42,224 nucleotides of DNA, taken from an uncultured Lachnospiraceae bacterium (GTDB lineage: Bacteria > Bacillota > Clostridia > Lachnospirales > Lachnospiraceae). The translations under genes were made by a program, and so were the position numbers. Shown here piece by piece: positions 19,979 through 27,197 of the stretch. Numbering within the stretch: position 1 is the first letter of the stretch; each line of letters begins with the position of its first letter. The stretch is from contig CANQHX010000009.1 of assembly GCA_947623905.1 (NCBI GenBank), positions 1 to 42,224 of the forward strand, written 5' to 3'. The notes below the pieces were generated by a model. That model ran no database searches and had not been told where the DNA came from. It saw only the letters and a program-made list of their open reading frames with translations.

Positions 19979-20007
19979 TTGAAACTGCCTGAAAAAAATG
20001 TTATATT
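19979..20007 (+). promoter_or_regulatory. Promoter of the yhbY-nadD-yqeK-rsfS operon
   Basis: TTGAAA (19979-19984), a 17-nt spacer and TATATT (20002-20007) lie upstream of yhbY in an AT-rich gap after obgE. Confidence 0.7.
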
Positions 20008-20039
20008 TGTAATATGTGGGAAGAAAGCAGGAAATAACT

Positions 20040-20333
20040 ATGCTGACAAGCAAACAGCGGGCCTTTCTGAAAGGCCTTGCCATGACAGAGGAAGCGATCC
20101 TCAGTATCGGCAAATCAAGCCTCACTCCCGAGATGGTACAGGCTGTATCGGAAGCTCTGGAGGCCAGAGAGCTGATCAAGATCAATGTACTGAAAAACTG
20201 CGCGGACGATCCGCGGGCGCTGGGAGAGATGCTTGCGGAGCGCTCCAGGTCCCAGCTGGTACAGGTCATCGGTCGAAAGATCGTTTTGTACCGGCCTTCG
20301 GAAAATAAGCCGGAGATCGTTCTGCCAAAGTAA
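20040..20333 (+). CDS. yhbY: YhbY/CRM-domain RNA-binding protein
   Basis: A 97-residue single-domain CRM protein, the usual length of YhbY, with the start LTSKQRAFLKGLA and the RNA-binding loop region IGRKIVLYRP. It associates with pre-50S particles. ATG 20040 is preferred to an in-frame ATG at 20016, which lies within the likely transcript start region; AGGAAA precedes 20040. It stands first in an operon with nadD, yqeK and rsfS, a standard Firmicute order. Confidence 0.93.
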   Translation: MLTSKQRAFLKGLAMTEEAILSIGKSSLTPEMVQAVSEALEARELIKINVLKNCADDPRALGEMLAERSRSQLVQVIGRKIVLYRPSENKPEIVLPK

Positions 20334-20339
20334 AATGCC

Positions 20340-20960
20340 ATGAGTGAAACAAAGAAAAAGATCGGTATCATGGGCGGCACGTTCGATCCCATCCATTACG
20401 GACACCTGATCCTTGCCCAGGCTGCCTGCGAGCAGTTTTCCCTGGACAAGGTGTGGATCATGCCCGACAGGCAGCCGCCTCACAAAGCCGGCCGGACCAT
20501 ATCCCGACAGGAACACCGTATCGCCATGGCCCGCCTGGCGGCGGAGGACGACCCCCGCCTGGAGCTGAGCCTTTTTGAGATGGAACGCACCGGAAACACT
20601 TATACGTGCGATACGCTGCGGCTGCTGCGGGAACGTTATCCTCACACGGATTTCTATTTTATCATGGGCGGCGACTCCGTGGTGAATTTTCACACGTGGT
20701 ATCACCCGGAGCAGATCGCGTCCCTGTGCACCATCCTCGCGGCAGGGAGGCCGGGAGCGTGCGAGGGAGAGGCGCTTTTGCGTGCCGTGGAGCATCTGCG
20801 GCAGGCCTACGGCGGAAAGGCATATTGCCTTACCGTGCCTTCCATGGACATATCCTCCCAAATGCTGCGGCAGCTTGTGGAGGAGGGCAGGAGTATCCGC
20901 TATTACGTGCCGGATCCCGTGAGAAACTACATTGCCCGCAGCGGTTTATACAGAGGCTGA
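20340..20960 (+). CDS. nadD: Nicotinate-nucleotide adenylyltransferase
   Basis: A 206-residue NadD that joins ATP and nicotinate mononucleotide to make deamido-NAD in NAD synthesis. It has the nucleotidyltransferase motif MGGTFDPIHYGHL (residues 11-23), PDRQPPHK, the FIMGGDSVVNFHTW stretch and the ISSQMLRQLV signature (ISST-like in relatives). It starts 6 bp after yhbY. Confidence 0.95.
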   Translation: MSETKKKIGIMGGTFDPIHYGHLILAQAACEQFSLDKVWIMPDRQPPHKAGRTISRQEHRIAMARLAAEDDPRLELSLFEMERTGNTYTCDTLRLLRERYPHTDFYFIMGGDSVVNFHTWYHPEQIASLCTILAAGRPGACEGEALLRAVEHLRQAYGGKAYCLTVPSMDISSQMLRQLVEEGRSIRYYVPDPVRNYIARSGLYRG

Positions 20961-20991
20961 CCATTGCTCATACAGAAATGGGGAAAATACC

Positions 20992-21594
20992 TTGAAGGAG
21001 AATAACTCCAAACTGATACAGAAAGAGCTTTACCTGAAACTGGATAAAAAGCGCTACAAACATACAATGGGAGTGGCTTACACGGCGGCCGCCCTTGCCA
21101 TGTGCTACGGGTTCTCCGTGGAAAAAGCCCAGATGGCAGGTCTGCTCCACGACTGCGCCAAATGCTACTCCGCGTCCAAGCTGCTGGAAAAATGCGATAA
21201 ATTCAATATCACCGTCACCGATACGGAGCGCGGCAATCCCTATCTGCTCCACGCAAAGCTGGGAGCATTTCTGGCCATGCACAAATATGGCGTAAAGGAT
21301 ACGGAGATCATCAGCGCCATTCTCCACCATACTACCGGAAAGCCTGACATGTCCCTGCTGGACAAGATCATTTTTGTGGCGGATTACATTGAACCGGGAC
21401 GTTCCAAAGCGCCCCGCCTGGCCCAGATCCGCCAGATGGCTTTTTCGGATCTGGACAGGGCTGTCATCATGATCCTGGCCGATACGCTGGAATATCTGAG
21501 ACAGGAAGAACAGGTGATCGATTCCATGACGGAAAAGACATATGAATACTATCTGGAGGCCATGAAGGAGCAACAGGAAGGAGGAATTGCATGA
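20992..21594 (+). CDS. yqeK: YqeK-family HD-domain hydrolase
   Basis: A 200-residue HD-superfamily phosphohydrolase. The metal-binding residues are visible in RYKHTMGV, LLHDCAK and ILHHTTG, with KIIFVADYIEPGR further on. YqeK proteins cleave diadenosine tetraphosphate symmetrically, and the gene normally follows nadD as here. TTG 20992 is used because the product then begins at the family N-terminus and a GGGGA lies upstream; no in-frame ATG fits. It overlaps rsfS by 4 bp. Confidence 0.9.
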   Translation: MKENNSKLIQKELYLKLDKKRYKHTMGVAYTAAALAMCYGFSVEKAQMAGLLHDCAKCYSASKLLEKCDKFNITVTDTERGNPYLLHAKLGAFLAMHKYGVKDTEIISAILHHTTGKPDMSLLDKIIFVADYIEPGRSKAPRLAQIRQMAFSDLDRAVIMILADTLEYLRQEEQVIDSMTEKTYEYYLEAMKEQQEGGIA

Positions 21595-21935
21595 ATCAGT
21601 CAGAGACGATGATGCGGCTTGCCTACAAAGCGCTGGAAGATAAGAAAGCGGAAGACATCCGGGTACTGGACATACAGGAGGTTTCCGTGCTGGCAGATTA
21701 TTTCGTTATCGCCAGCGGTTCCAACAAGAACCAGATCCAGGCACTGATCGACAATGTGGAGGAAGTGCTGGGAAAAGCCGGATACACGCCCAGACAGGTG
21801 GAAGGATATGACACCGCGGGATGGATCCTTATGGATTACGGAGATCTTATCGTCCACGTTTTTTCAAGAGAAGACAGACTGTTTTATGACCTGGAACGCA
21901 TCTGGCGGGACGGAAGGGTCATTGAAGTAAAATAA
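21591..21935 (+). CDS. rsfS: Ribosome silencing factor RsfS
   Basis: A 114-residue RsfS (RsfA/YbeB family), which binds L14 and prevents subunit joining during starvation. Conserved segments are ADYFVIASGSNKNQIQAL and DYGDLIVHVFSREDRLFYDLERIW. ATG 21591 overlaps the yqeK stop (ATGA), with AGGAAGGAGG upstream. Confidence 0.95.
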   Translation: MNQSETMMRLAYKALEDKKAEDIRVLDIQEVSVLADYFVIASGSNKNQIQALIDNVEEVLGKAGYTPRQVEGYDTAGWILMDYGDLIVHVFSREDRLFYDLERIWRDGRVIEVK

Positions 21936-21958
21936 AACCATCAAGGAGGGGTTACACG

Positions 21959-23764
21959 ATGAAACTGAAAAAACTGGTGAGCGCGGCTGTCTGCGCCGCA
22001 ATGTTGTCCGCTCTTGTGTTCACCGGCTGTTCAAGCAGCGGCGGCGGTGATGCGCAGGAAAGCGGCGGCGGTACTACTGCCTCCAGCGAAGACGGCTGGG
22101 CCATGGCCGACGACATTGTAAAGGAAGTGGCGGAAAATGAGCCGAAATTTGCCGATTACAAGGTGAACATCACCGATTTCGGCGCTGAAGTGCTCACGGA
22201 AAAGCTTACCGACAAGACAGAGGAGTATGAGCTGGCAAAGAAGAACAACGAAGCCATCAACAAGGCGATCGCGGATGTGACGGCCCATGAGGGCGGCGGT
22301 ACGGTGACGGTGCCCAAAGGATATACATACACCGGCGCCATCCATCTGGACAACAACGTAGAACTTCATCTGGAAGACGACGCCACCATTCTGTTCACTA
22401 CCGATTACGCCCAGTATCCCAACGTGCTGACAAGATGGGAAGGCGTGGTATGCTACAATTATTCTCCCATGATCTACGCTTACCAGAAGGAGAATATCGC
22501 CGTTACGGGCAACGGCACTCTGGATGCCCAGGCCACAGTGGAAGAATACTGGCTGCCCTGGAAAAATTCCAAGTACCTGCCTGATGAAGTGCAGACAGAC
22601 GACCAGATGGCGCTGAGAAAGATGGGAGAAGACCAGACGCCCGTGGAGGAGCGTGTGTTCGGCCAGGGTCATTACCTTCGTCCCTGCTTCGTCCAGTATT
22701 ATGAATGTGAGAAATGTCTTCTTTCCGACGTGAAGATCACCAATTCTCCCATGTGGATGGTGCAGCCTGTGTTCTGCAAGTACTTTACCGCGCGCAATGT
22801 GACGGTAGAGAGCCACGGATACAACAACGACGGCATCAATCCGGACAGCTGCAATATGGCAGTTATTGAAAACTGTACGTTCAACACCGGCGACGACTGC
22901 ATCGCCATCAAATCCGGACGGGACAATGACGGCAGGACCATCGGCATTCCCAGTGAAAAGATCGTATGCCGCAACAACACATACATCACCGGAAAAGGAA
23001 GCTGCGCCACCGTGGGCAGCGAGATGTCCGGCGGCGTCCGGGATATCTTCTTCCTTGACAACAAGTCCGAGGAAACGGTAGAGCATCTCCAGGCAGTGAG
23101 CATCAAGACCAACGGAGACCGGGGCGGCACCATTGAAAATATCTATATCAAGAACACTCAGGCTGACAACGTAGTGGACAGAGCCGTGCTCATCACAAAA
23201 CACTACGAAGAGGGCGATACCGGAGCCACCACGCCGGAGATCAAGAATATCTACATCGAAGGGCTCAATGTGAAATGTCTCAATCCCGACGGCGAAGTAG
23301 ACAATATCGCCATCTGGGGGTATGACAGAAGCCCCATCAGCGGCGTACACTTCAAAGATTGTTCATTTGAAGGTACCGATGCGTACTTCAACCTTCACAA
23401 TGTGGAGGGGCTGACGCTGGAAGGCTGTACATTCAACGGGGAAGCATATCCCGACGGCGAACGGGTGCCTACATTTGAAGTGGTAAGGCAGAGCGTTTCC
23501 GGTACATCCATCACCATCGAGTACTCCTGCGGCGCCATTGAGGAGGATATCAAGCTGACCTGGCTGGAGAGCGACACCGGCGAAGACGGTTCCTTCACCG
23601 AAGTGGCCGACAACGGCGACAATATCTACAAGACCATGGGATCATCCGGCGCTATGGCAACGCTGCTGAAGGCGGACACTACGAAAAAATACTATAAACT
23701 GAGAGCAGAATTCGGCAATACCACTTGGGAGGGCGAAGCACTGCATCTTGAACCGACAAATTAA
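21959..23764 (+). CDS. GH28-type (polygalacturonase-like) surface lipoprotein
   Basis: A 601-residue secreted protein with a lipoprotein signal: basic start, hydrophobic stretch and FTGC at C24, then a Ser/Gly linker. A right-handed beta-helix region typical of glycoside hydrolase family 28 follows (FGAEVLTEKL..., GGTVTVPKGYTYTGAIHL, ENIAVTGNGTLDAQ). Active-site motifs: D291 and D296 in NNDGINPDS, D312-D313 in NTGDDCIAIKSG, GSEMSGGV, and S381-I-K383-T. The usual GHG motif reads G-K346-G and the usual R-x-K reads S-I-K, so two signature side chains are changed. A small beta-rich C-terminal part follows the helix. GGAGGGG precedes ATG 21959; it lies 23 bp after rsfS and ends at a terminator. 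It may act on pectin-type polymers, but the substrate is open. Confidence 0.82.
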   Translation: MKLKKLVSAAVCAAMLSALVFTGCSSSGGGDAQESGGGTTASSEDGWAMADDIVKEVAENEPKFADYKVNITDFGAEVLTEKLTDKTEEYELAKKNNEAINKAIADVTAHEGGGTVTVPKGYTYTGAIHLDNNVELHLEDDATILFTTDYAQYPNVLTRWEGVVCYNYSPMIYAYQKENIAVTGNGTLDAQATVEEYWLPWKNSKYLPDEVQTDDQMALRKMGEDQTPVEERVFGQGHYLRPCFVQYYECEKCLLSDVKITNSPMWMVQPVFCKYFTARNVTVESHGYNNDGINPDSCNMAVIENCTFNTGDDCIAIKSGRDNDGRTIGIPSEKIVCRNNTYITGKGSCATVGSEMSGGVRDIFFLDNKSEETVEHLQAVSIKTNGDRGGTIENIYIKNTQADNVVDRAVLITKHYEEGDTGATTPEIKNIYIEGLNVKCLNPDGEVDNIAIWGYDRSPISGVHFKDCSFEGTDAYFNLHNVEGLTLEGCTFNGEAYPDGERVPTFEVVRQSVSGTSITIEYSCGAIEEDIKLTWLESDTGEDGSFTEVADNGDNIYKTMGSSGAMATLLKADTTKKYYKLRAEFGNTTWEGEALHLEPTN

Positions 23765-23786
23765 AGCAATGTAAATAAAACGATCG

Positions 23787-23820
23787 AAAAAGGCGTCCCA
23801 AAATTTTGGGGCGCCTTTTC
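23787..23820. terminator. Bidirectional intrinsic terminator between the GH28 gene and lexA
   Basis: AAAAGGCG (23787-23794 region) pairs with CGCCTTTT (23812-23819), and the inner CCCAAAA/TTTTGGG extends the stem. A-runs on one side and T-runs on the other let it serve both convergent genes. Confidence 0.85.
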
Positions 23821-23892
23821 TGCGGGTGCGAAATATGGTAAAAAAATCAATACTGCCAGCTGACAGACCATGAAATCAGGCAGATCCTCTCC

Positions 23893-24534
23893 TCAGAACA
23901 TCCGGAACGTTCCGATGACCTTGCCCAGTATCTCCGCGTCCTGTACGATGATGGGTTCCATGGCGTCATTTTCCGGCTGAAGGCGGATGTGACCGTCTTC
24001 TTTGTAAAACGTCTTCACCGTAGCGCTGTCGTCTACCAGCGCTACTACCATGTCGCCGTTCTGGGCGGTGGACTGCTGGGCTACCAGCACAAGAGAACCG
24101 TCGTATATGCCTGCCTGTATCATGCTGTCTCCCTTCACGGTCAGCATAAAGGTCTGCTGGTTGGGAAGCATGTGGGCGGGAAGCGGAAAATAGTCGGTGA
24201 TCTGTTCCACAGCCAGCAGAGGCTGCCCGGCGGCTACGGTGCCCACCACAGGTACTGCCACCGTATCTCCGTCAAATTCAGGCGCGGCGTCCGCCTGTCC
24301 GTCAGGCAGAGGACCGGTGATCTCAAGGGCGCGGTTTTTATTGGCATATTTGCGGATATAGCCCAGCTGCTGCAGGGTGAGGAGATGAGAGTGCACGGAG
24401 GAAGTGGAACGAAGTCCTACGGCGCTGCAGATCTCACGGACAGTAGGAGGGTAGGGGTGCCGGGCGGAAAACTCCACCAGATATTCATAGATCTTCTTTT
24501 GTTTCTCGGTCAGATCAGAAAAATCCTGTTTCAT
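23893..24534 (-). CDS. lexA: SOS repressor LexA
   Basis: A 213-residue LexA with an N-terminal winged helix (residues 1-70; LTEKQKKIYEYL, TVREICSAVGLRSTSSVHSHL) and a C-terminal self-cleaving domain. The cleavage site is A102-G103; the catalytic pair is S137 (KGDSM) and K174 (SATVKTF). It represses DNA-damage genes until RecA filaments trigger its cleavage. ATG 24534 has GGAAAGGAT upstream. Its promoter overlaps a LexA-box-like dyad (24617-24630), so autoregulation is likely. Confidence 0.95.
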   Translation of the reverse strand: MKQDFSDLTEKQKKIYEYLVEFSARHPYPPTVREICSAVGLRSTSSVHSHLLTLQQLGYIRKYANKNRALEITGPLPDGQADAAPEFDGDTVAVPVVGTVAAGQPLLAVEQITDYFPLPAHMLPNQQTFMLTVKGDSMIQAGIYDGSLVLVAQQSTAQNGDMVVALVDDSATVKTFYKEDGHIRLQPENDAMEPIIVQDAEILGKVIGTFRMF

Positions 24535-24590
24535 ACGATATCATCCTTTCCGGGCAAGGGCGTTTACTGCGCAGCTTTGTAATTAATTGG

Positions 24591-24619
24591 AGTATACCAT
24601 AAACGCGGCCGGATTGCAA
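24591..24619 (-). promoter_or_regulatory. Promoter of lexA
   Basis: On the minus strand, TTGCAA (24619-24614), a 17-nt spacer and TATACT (24596-24591) lie before lexA. The -35 box shares bases with the operator-like dyad. Confidence 0.7.
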
Positions 24620-24630
24620 ACGTTTGTTTG
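24617..24630. promoter_or_regulatory. Probable LexA operator
   Basis: CAAAC and GTTTG form a perfect inverted repeat with a 4-bp centre, the geometry of the Gram-positive LexA box CGAAC-N4-GTTCG with an A/T change in each arm. It overlaps the lexA -35 box. Confidence 0.6.
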
Positions 24631-24668
24631 ACCATTTTCCCGCTGCCGGGAGGCAGATCCGGAACACG

Positions 24669-25376
24669 CTAACGGTGGTATATCTGATTCATCACCGCGG
24701 TAAAGATCCGTTCTTTTACGCCGGGATTTTCCTCATTGAGCTGTCTCAACAGATCTTTTACATACTCCCGGCGCGTATTGCCGTCAGCGGGGCAGGCGCT
24801 CTTTACCACGGGAAGCTGATACAGATTGCGGAAGCCTATGACGTCTTTTTCCGGCACGTAGAGCAGGGGCCGTATCACCGTCAGGTCCATGCGGTCCAGG
24901 TATGTGACGGGAGAGAAACAGTGCATCCGCCCTTCGTAGATCAGGGACATGAGAAAGGTCTCCGCCACATCATCCTTGTGATGGGCGTAGGCCACCTTAT
25001 TGCAGCCGGTCTTTTTGACCGCTTCATTGAGCGCGCCCTTGCGCATCTTGGCGCACAGGGAGCAGGGATTTGCTTCCTTCCGCGTCTCAAAGATGATTTC
25101 GGCAATGTCCGTGCGCACGATCTGATAGGGAACGCCCAATCCGGCGCACAGAGCCTCCACGGGGCTGAAATCCATGTCCGGAAAGCCCAGGTCTACCGTG
25201 ACAGCCTGGAGAGAAAAACGGCGGGGATAGAAGCGCTGAAGGCCGTTCAGGGCATACAGCAGGGAAAGAGAGTCTTTCCCGCCGGAAATACCCACGGCGA
25301 TCACGTCGCCTTCCTGTATCATATCAAAATCATCCACGGCGCGCCTTGTATAACTGAGCAGCTGCTGTAATTTCAT
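24669..25376 (-). CDS. TtcA-like PP-loop tRNA thiolation protein
   Basis: A 235-residue ATP-pyrophosphatase of the TtcA/TilS group. The PP-loop is VGISGGKDSLSLLY (about residue 40). Cysteines in NPCSLCAKMRKG and near SACPADGN fit the iron-sulfur-dependent TtcA branch, which makes 2-thiocytidine in tRNA. ATG 25376 is chosen because AAGGAG lies 8 nt upstream; the frame stays open beyond it to 25397. It is read divergently from dtd. A related tRNA-thiolation or other PP-loop role cannot be excluded. Confidence 0.83.
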   Translation of the reverse strand: MKLQQLLSYTRRAVDDFDMIQEGDVIAVGISGGKDSLSLLYALNGLQRFYPRRFSLQAVTVDLGFPDMDFSPVEALCAGLGVPYQIVRTDIAEIIFETRKEANPCSLCAKMRKGALNEAVKKTGCNKVAYAHHKDDVAETFLMSLIYEGRMHCFSPVTYLDRMDLTVIRPLLYVPEKDVIGFRNLYQLPVVKSACPADGNTRREYVKDLLRQLNEENPGVKERIFTAVMNQIYHR

Positions 25377-25429
25377 AAAGTTTCTCCTTATTATCACATC
25401 TGTTGTTCCCTTTGATCCGTTTCTGTGTT

Positions 25430-25458
25430 AAAATACCATAGAATGCGCATTTGTGCAA
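25430..25458 (-). promoter_or_regulatory. Possible promoter of the TtcA-like gene
   Basis: On the minus strand TTGCAC (25458-25453), 17 nt, and TATTTT (25435-25430). No equally good promoter is seen for dtd on the other strand. Confidence 0.45.
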
Positions 25459-25499
25459 GCATTCCTCACATAACATCATAAGGAAGGGTGTACACGGAA

Positions 25500-25973
25500 A
25501 TGAAAATGGTGATCCAGAGAGTGAAGGAAGCCTCGGTGACCGTGGACGGAAGTCCTGCCGGAGCCATCGGCAGGGGACTGCTGGTGCTTTTGGGCGCGGG
25601 AGAGGGCGATGATACCGAAAAGGCTGACGTTTTCATCCGGAAGCTGACCAATCTCCGTATCTTTGAAGATGAGCAGGGAAAGACAAATCTGTCCTGCAGA
25701 GAGGTGGACGGCAGCCTCCTGATCGTTTCCCAGTTTACCTTATACGCAGACTGCCGGAAAGGCAACCGGCCCGGTTTTTCCCGTGCATGCGATCCCGAAA
25801 AAGCAAACGCCCTGTATGAATATGTCATAGAACAGTGCCGCGGCATGGGTTTTCATGTGGAATGCGGCGTCTTCGGGGCGCATATGGAGGTAACGCTCAC
25901 CAACGACGGCCCCTTTACCATCATCCTGGATGACGCGGGACTGGGTCTGGAACGGGAAGAAAACAGAAAATGA
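25500..25973 (+). CDS. dtd: D-aminoacyl-tRNA deacylase
   Basis: A 157-residue Dtd that removes D-amino acids, and glycine from tRNA-Ala, mischarged on tRNA. The active-site segments are VSQFTLYADCRKGNRPGFSRA and the cross-subunit NDGPFTIILD. ATG 25500 is used, with ATG 25506 as alternative; AGGAAGGG lies 11 nt before the first. uppP follows 31 bp after its stop. Confidence 0.94.
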   Translation: MKMVIQRVKEASVTVDGSPAGAIGRGLLVLLGAGEGDDTEKADVFIRKLTNLRIFEDEQGKTNLSCREVDGSLLIVSQFTLYADCRKGNRPGFSRACDPEKANALYEYVIEQCRGMGFHVECGVFGAHMEVTLTNDGPFTIILDDAGLGLEREENRK

Positions 25974-26004
25974 TCTATAATACATCAAATGGAGGTAATA
26001 AAAA

Positions 26005-26832
26005 ATGGATCTGATCACACTGTTAAAGGTTATTTTACTGGGTATCGTGGAGGGTATCACGGAATGGCTGCCCATCAGCAGCACCGGCCATATGATCCTG
26101 CTCAATGAGATCATCCGGCTGGATGTGTCCGACGCCTTCTGGGAAATGTTCGAGGTGGTGATACAGCTGGGGGCCATCCTGGCCGTGGTGGTGCTGTACT
26201 TCAGAAAATTAAATCCCTTTTCAACGAGAAAGACAGCGGAAGAGAAGAAGAGCACGTGGATCCTGTGGGGCAAGGTGCTTGCCGCTTCCGTGCCCGCGGC
26301 CATTATCGGCCTGCTGTTTGACGATAAGATCGACGAGCTGTTTTACAACGCCAATACCGTTGCCTGGATGCTTATCCTGTACGGTATCGCGTTCATCGTC
26401 ATTGAGATCGTCAATAAAAACAGGGAAGCGTCTGTAAAGACACTGGAAAGCCTCACCATACGGACTGCTCTGTTTATCGGAGTATTCCAGATACTGGCCC
26501 TGATCCCCGGAACGTCAAGATCCGGCGCCACCATACTGGGCGCCATCATCATCGGATGCTCCCGTACCGTGGCAGCAGAGTTTACGTTCTTCCTCGCCAT
26601 ACCTGTCATGTTCGGCGCCAGCCTGCTGAAGATCCTGAAATTCGGTTTATCCTTCAGCGGCACGGAGGTCCTGATCCTTCTTACGGGCATGGTGTCCGCT
26701 TTTGTGGTATCCATCCTTGCCATACGTTTCCTGTTGGGATATATCCGGAAAAACGATTTCAAACTATTCGGCGTATACCGGATCGTCCTCGGCGTTGTTG
26801 TCCTAACAGTTTTCGCTTTGGGGATCCTGTAA
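26005..26832 (+). CDS. uppP: Undecaprenyl-diphosphatase UppP (BacA)
   Basis: A 275-residue polytopic membrane enzyme that dephosphorylates undecaprenyl diphosphate to recycle the lipid carrier of cell-wall synthesis. The two family motifs are [20 protein letters not shown] at the N-terminus and [15 protein letters not shown] in the middle; about seven membrane segments are visible. GGAGG precedes ATG 26005. It confers basal bacitracin tolerance in many bacteria. The stop codon lies inside a 13-bp direct repeat. Confidence 0.95.
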   Translation: MDLITLLKVILLGIVEGITEWLPISSTGHMILLNEIIRLDVSDAFWEMFEVVIQLGAILAVVVLYFRKLNPFSTRKTAEEKKSTWILWGKVLAASVPAAIIGLLFDDKIDELFYNANTVAWMLILYGIAFIVIEIVNKNREASVKTLESLTIRTALFIGVFQILALIPGTSRSGATILGAIIIGCSRTVAAEFTFFLAIPVMFGASLLKILKFGLSFSGTEVLILLTGMVSAFVVSILAIRFLLGYIRKNDFKLFGVYRIVLGVVVLTVFALGIL

Positions 26833-26853
26833 TACCTTAAGGATCCTGTAATA
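26822..26853. repeat. 13-bp direct repeat at the uppP stop codon
   Basis: GGATCCTGTAATA occurs at 26822-26834 and again at 26841-26853, 19 bp apart start to start. The first copy contains the uppP stop. Confidence 0.8.
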
Positions 26854-26911
26854 TTTGAATAAATACATGCGCAGAAATGCTGCAGACAAACAGCATAACG
26901 ACCGTACACTG

Positions 26912-26944
26912 GCATCCGGAGGATGAGTTTTTTCCTCCGGATGC
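26912..26944 (+). terminator. Strong 12-bp hairpin after uppP, probable transcript end
   Basis: GCATCCGGAGGA (26912-26923) pairs perfectly with TCCTCCGGATGC (26933-26944). The T-run sits in the loop rather than after the stem, where only ATTGACTTT follows, so it is not a classic intrinsic terminator. It ends 1 bp before the -35 box of the recombinase promoter. The 80 bp between the uppP repeat and this hairpin hold only a small ATGCTG/CAGCAT stem. Confidence 0.5.
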
Positions 26945-26945
26945 A

Positions 26946-26974
26946 TTGACTTTAAGAGAAAAGAGTAGTATACT
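26946..26974 (+). promoter_or_regulatory. Promoter of the Xer-type recombinase gene
   Basis: TTGACT (26946-26951), a 17-nt spacer and TATACT (26969-26974). Transcription should start near 26981, leaving an untranslated leader of roughly 215 nt, unusually long and repeat-rich for this window. Confidence 0.75.
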
Positions 26975-26988
26975 TTGATATGTGGATG

Positions 26989-27016
26989 TAGTCGCAAAAT
27001 CATAATTTTACGACAC
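26989..27016. repeat. 28-bp imperfect palindrome, Xer-site-like layout
   Basis: The left arm TAGTCGCAAAA (26989-26999), a 6-bp centre TCATAA, and the right arm TTTTACGACAC (27006-27016) make an 11-6-11 element; arms agree at 8 of 11 positions. It sits about 15 bp after the -10 box. The layout equals that of dif sites, but the bases do not match known dif arms. It could instead be an operator or an RNA stem. Confidence 0.5.
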
Positions 27017-27099
27017 GAAAGCATGGCTTTTGCGACATCATGAGCTGTCCACACCCCTTATCCACTGTGTTGCCACTTTCAGAGTGGTTTTTGTGACAT
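27006..27099 (+). repeat. Direct copies of a TTTTGCGACAT-like half-site in the leader
   Basis: The motif appears at 27006-27016 (TTTTACGACAC), 27028-27038 (TTTTGCGACAT) and 27088-27099 (TTTTTGTGACAT). An inverted copy is at 26991-27000, and the exact 10-mer TTTTGCGACA recurs, inverted, inside the recombinase gene at 27944-27953. Copies at 26991 and 27028 also form a perfect 9-bp stem in the transcript. Confidence 0.55.
27072..27092 (+). terminator. Attenuator-like hairpin in the recombinase leader
   Basis: CCACTT (27073-27078) pairs with GAGTGG (27082-27087) across a 3-nt loop and is followed by T5. It lies about 105 bp before the recombinase start, where early termination would control the gene. 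The stem is short, so it may be weak. Confidence 0.4.
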
Positions 27100-27197
27100 A
27101 TGTTTTTTCGTCCACATATAAACGTTTTTATACACAGTTTCGTATTCAACAAGCGATCAAGCTTTTATCACATTATCATCAGAAAGGAATTTTCGAT

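Larger units (their letters stand above)
26981..27136. promoter_or_regulatory. Cluster of DnaA-box-like nonamers in the recombinase leader
   Basis: TTATACACA (27128-27136) fits the DnaA box TTATNCACA exactly, TTATCCACT (27058-27066) differs at one base, and CTGTCCACA (27045-27053), TCGTCCACA (27108-27116) and reversed TGTGGATGT (26981-26989) differ at two. Whether DnaA binds here is inference. Confidence 0.4.

Noticed and set aside
22031-23350. Long minus-strand open frame opposite the GH28 gene
   Set aside because: The plus strand has a signal peptide and GH28 motifs; the minus frame has neither domain nor start context.
26981-27136. Replication origin suggested by the DnaA-like boxes
   Set aside because: Genes converge on the region rather than diverge, and no dnaA, dnaN or other origin-linked gene is near.
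27030-27197. Longer recombinase starting at the in-frame ATG 27030
   Set aside because: The extra residues overlap the repeats and hairpins, look unlike the family, and the ribosome binding site fits ATG 27198.
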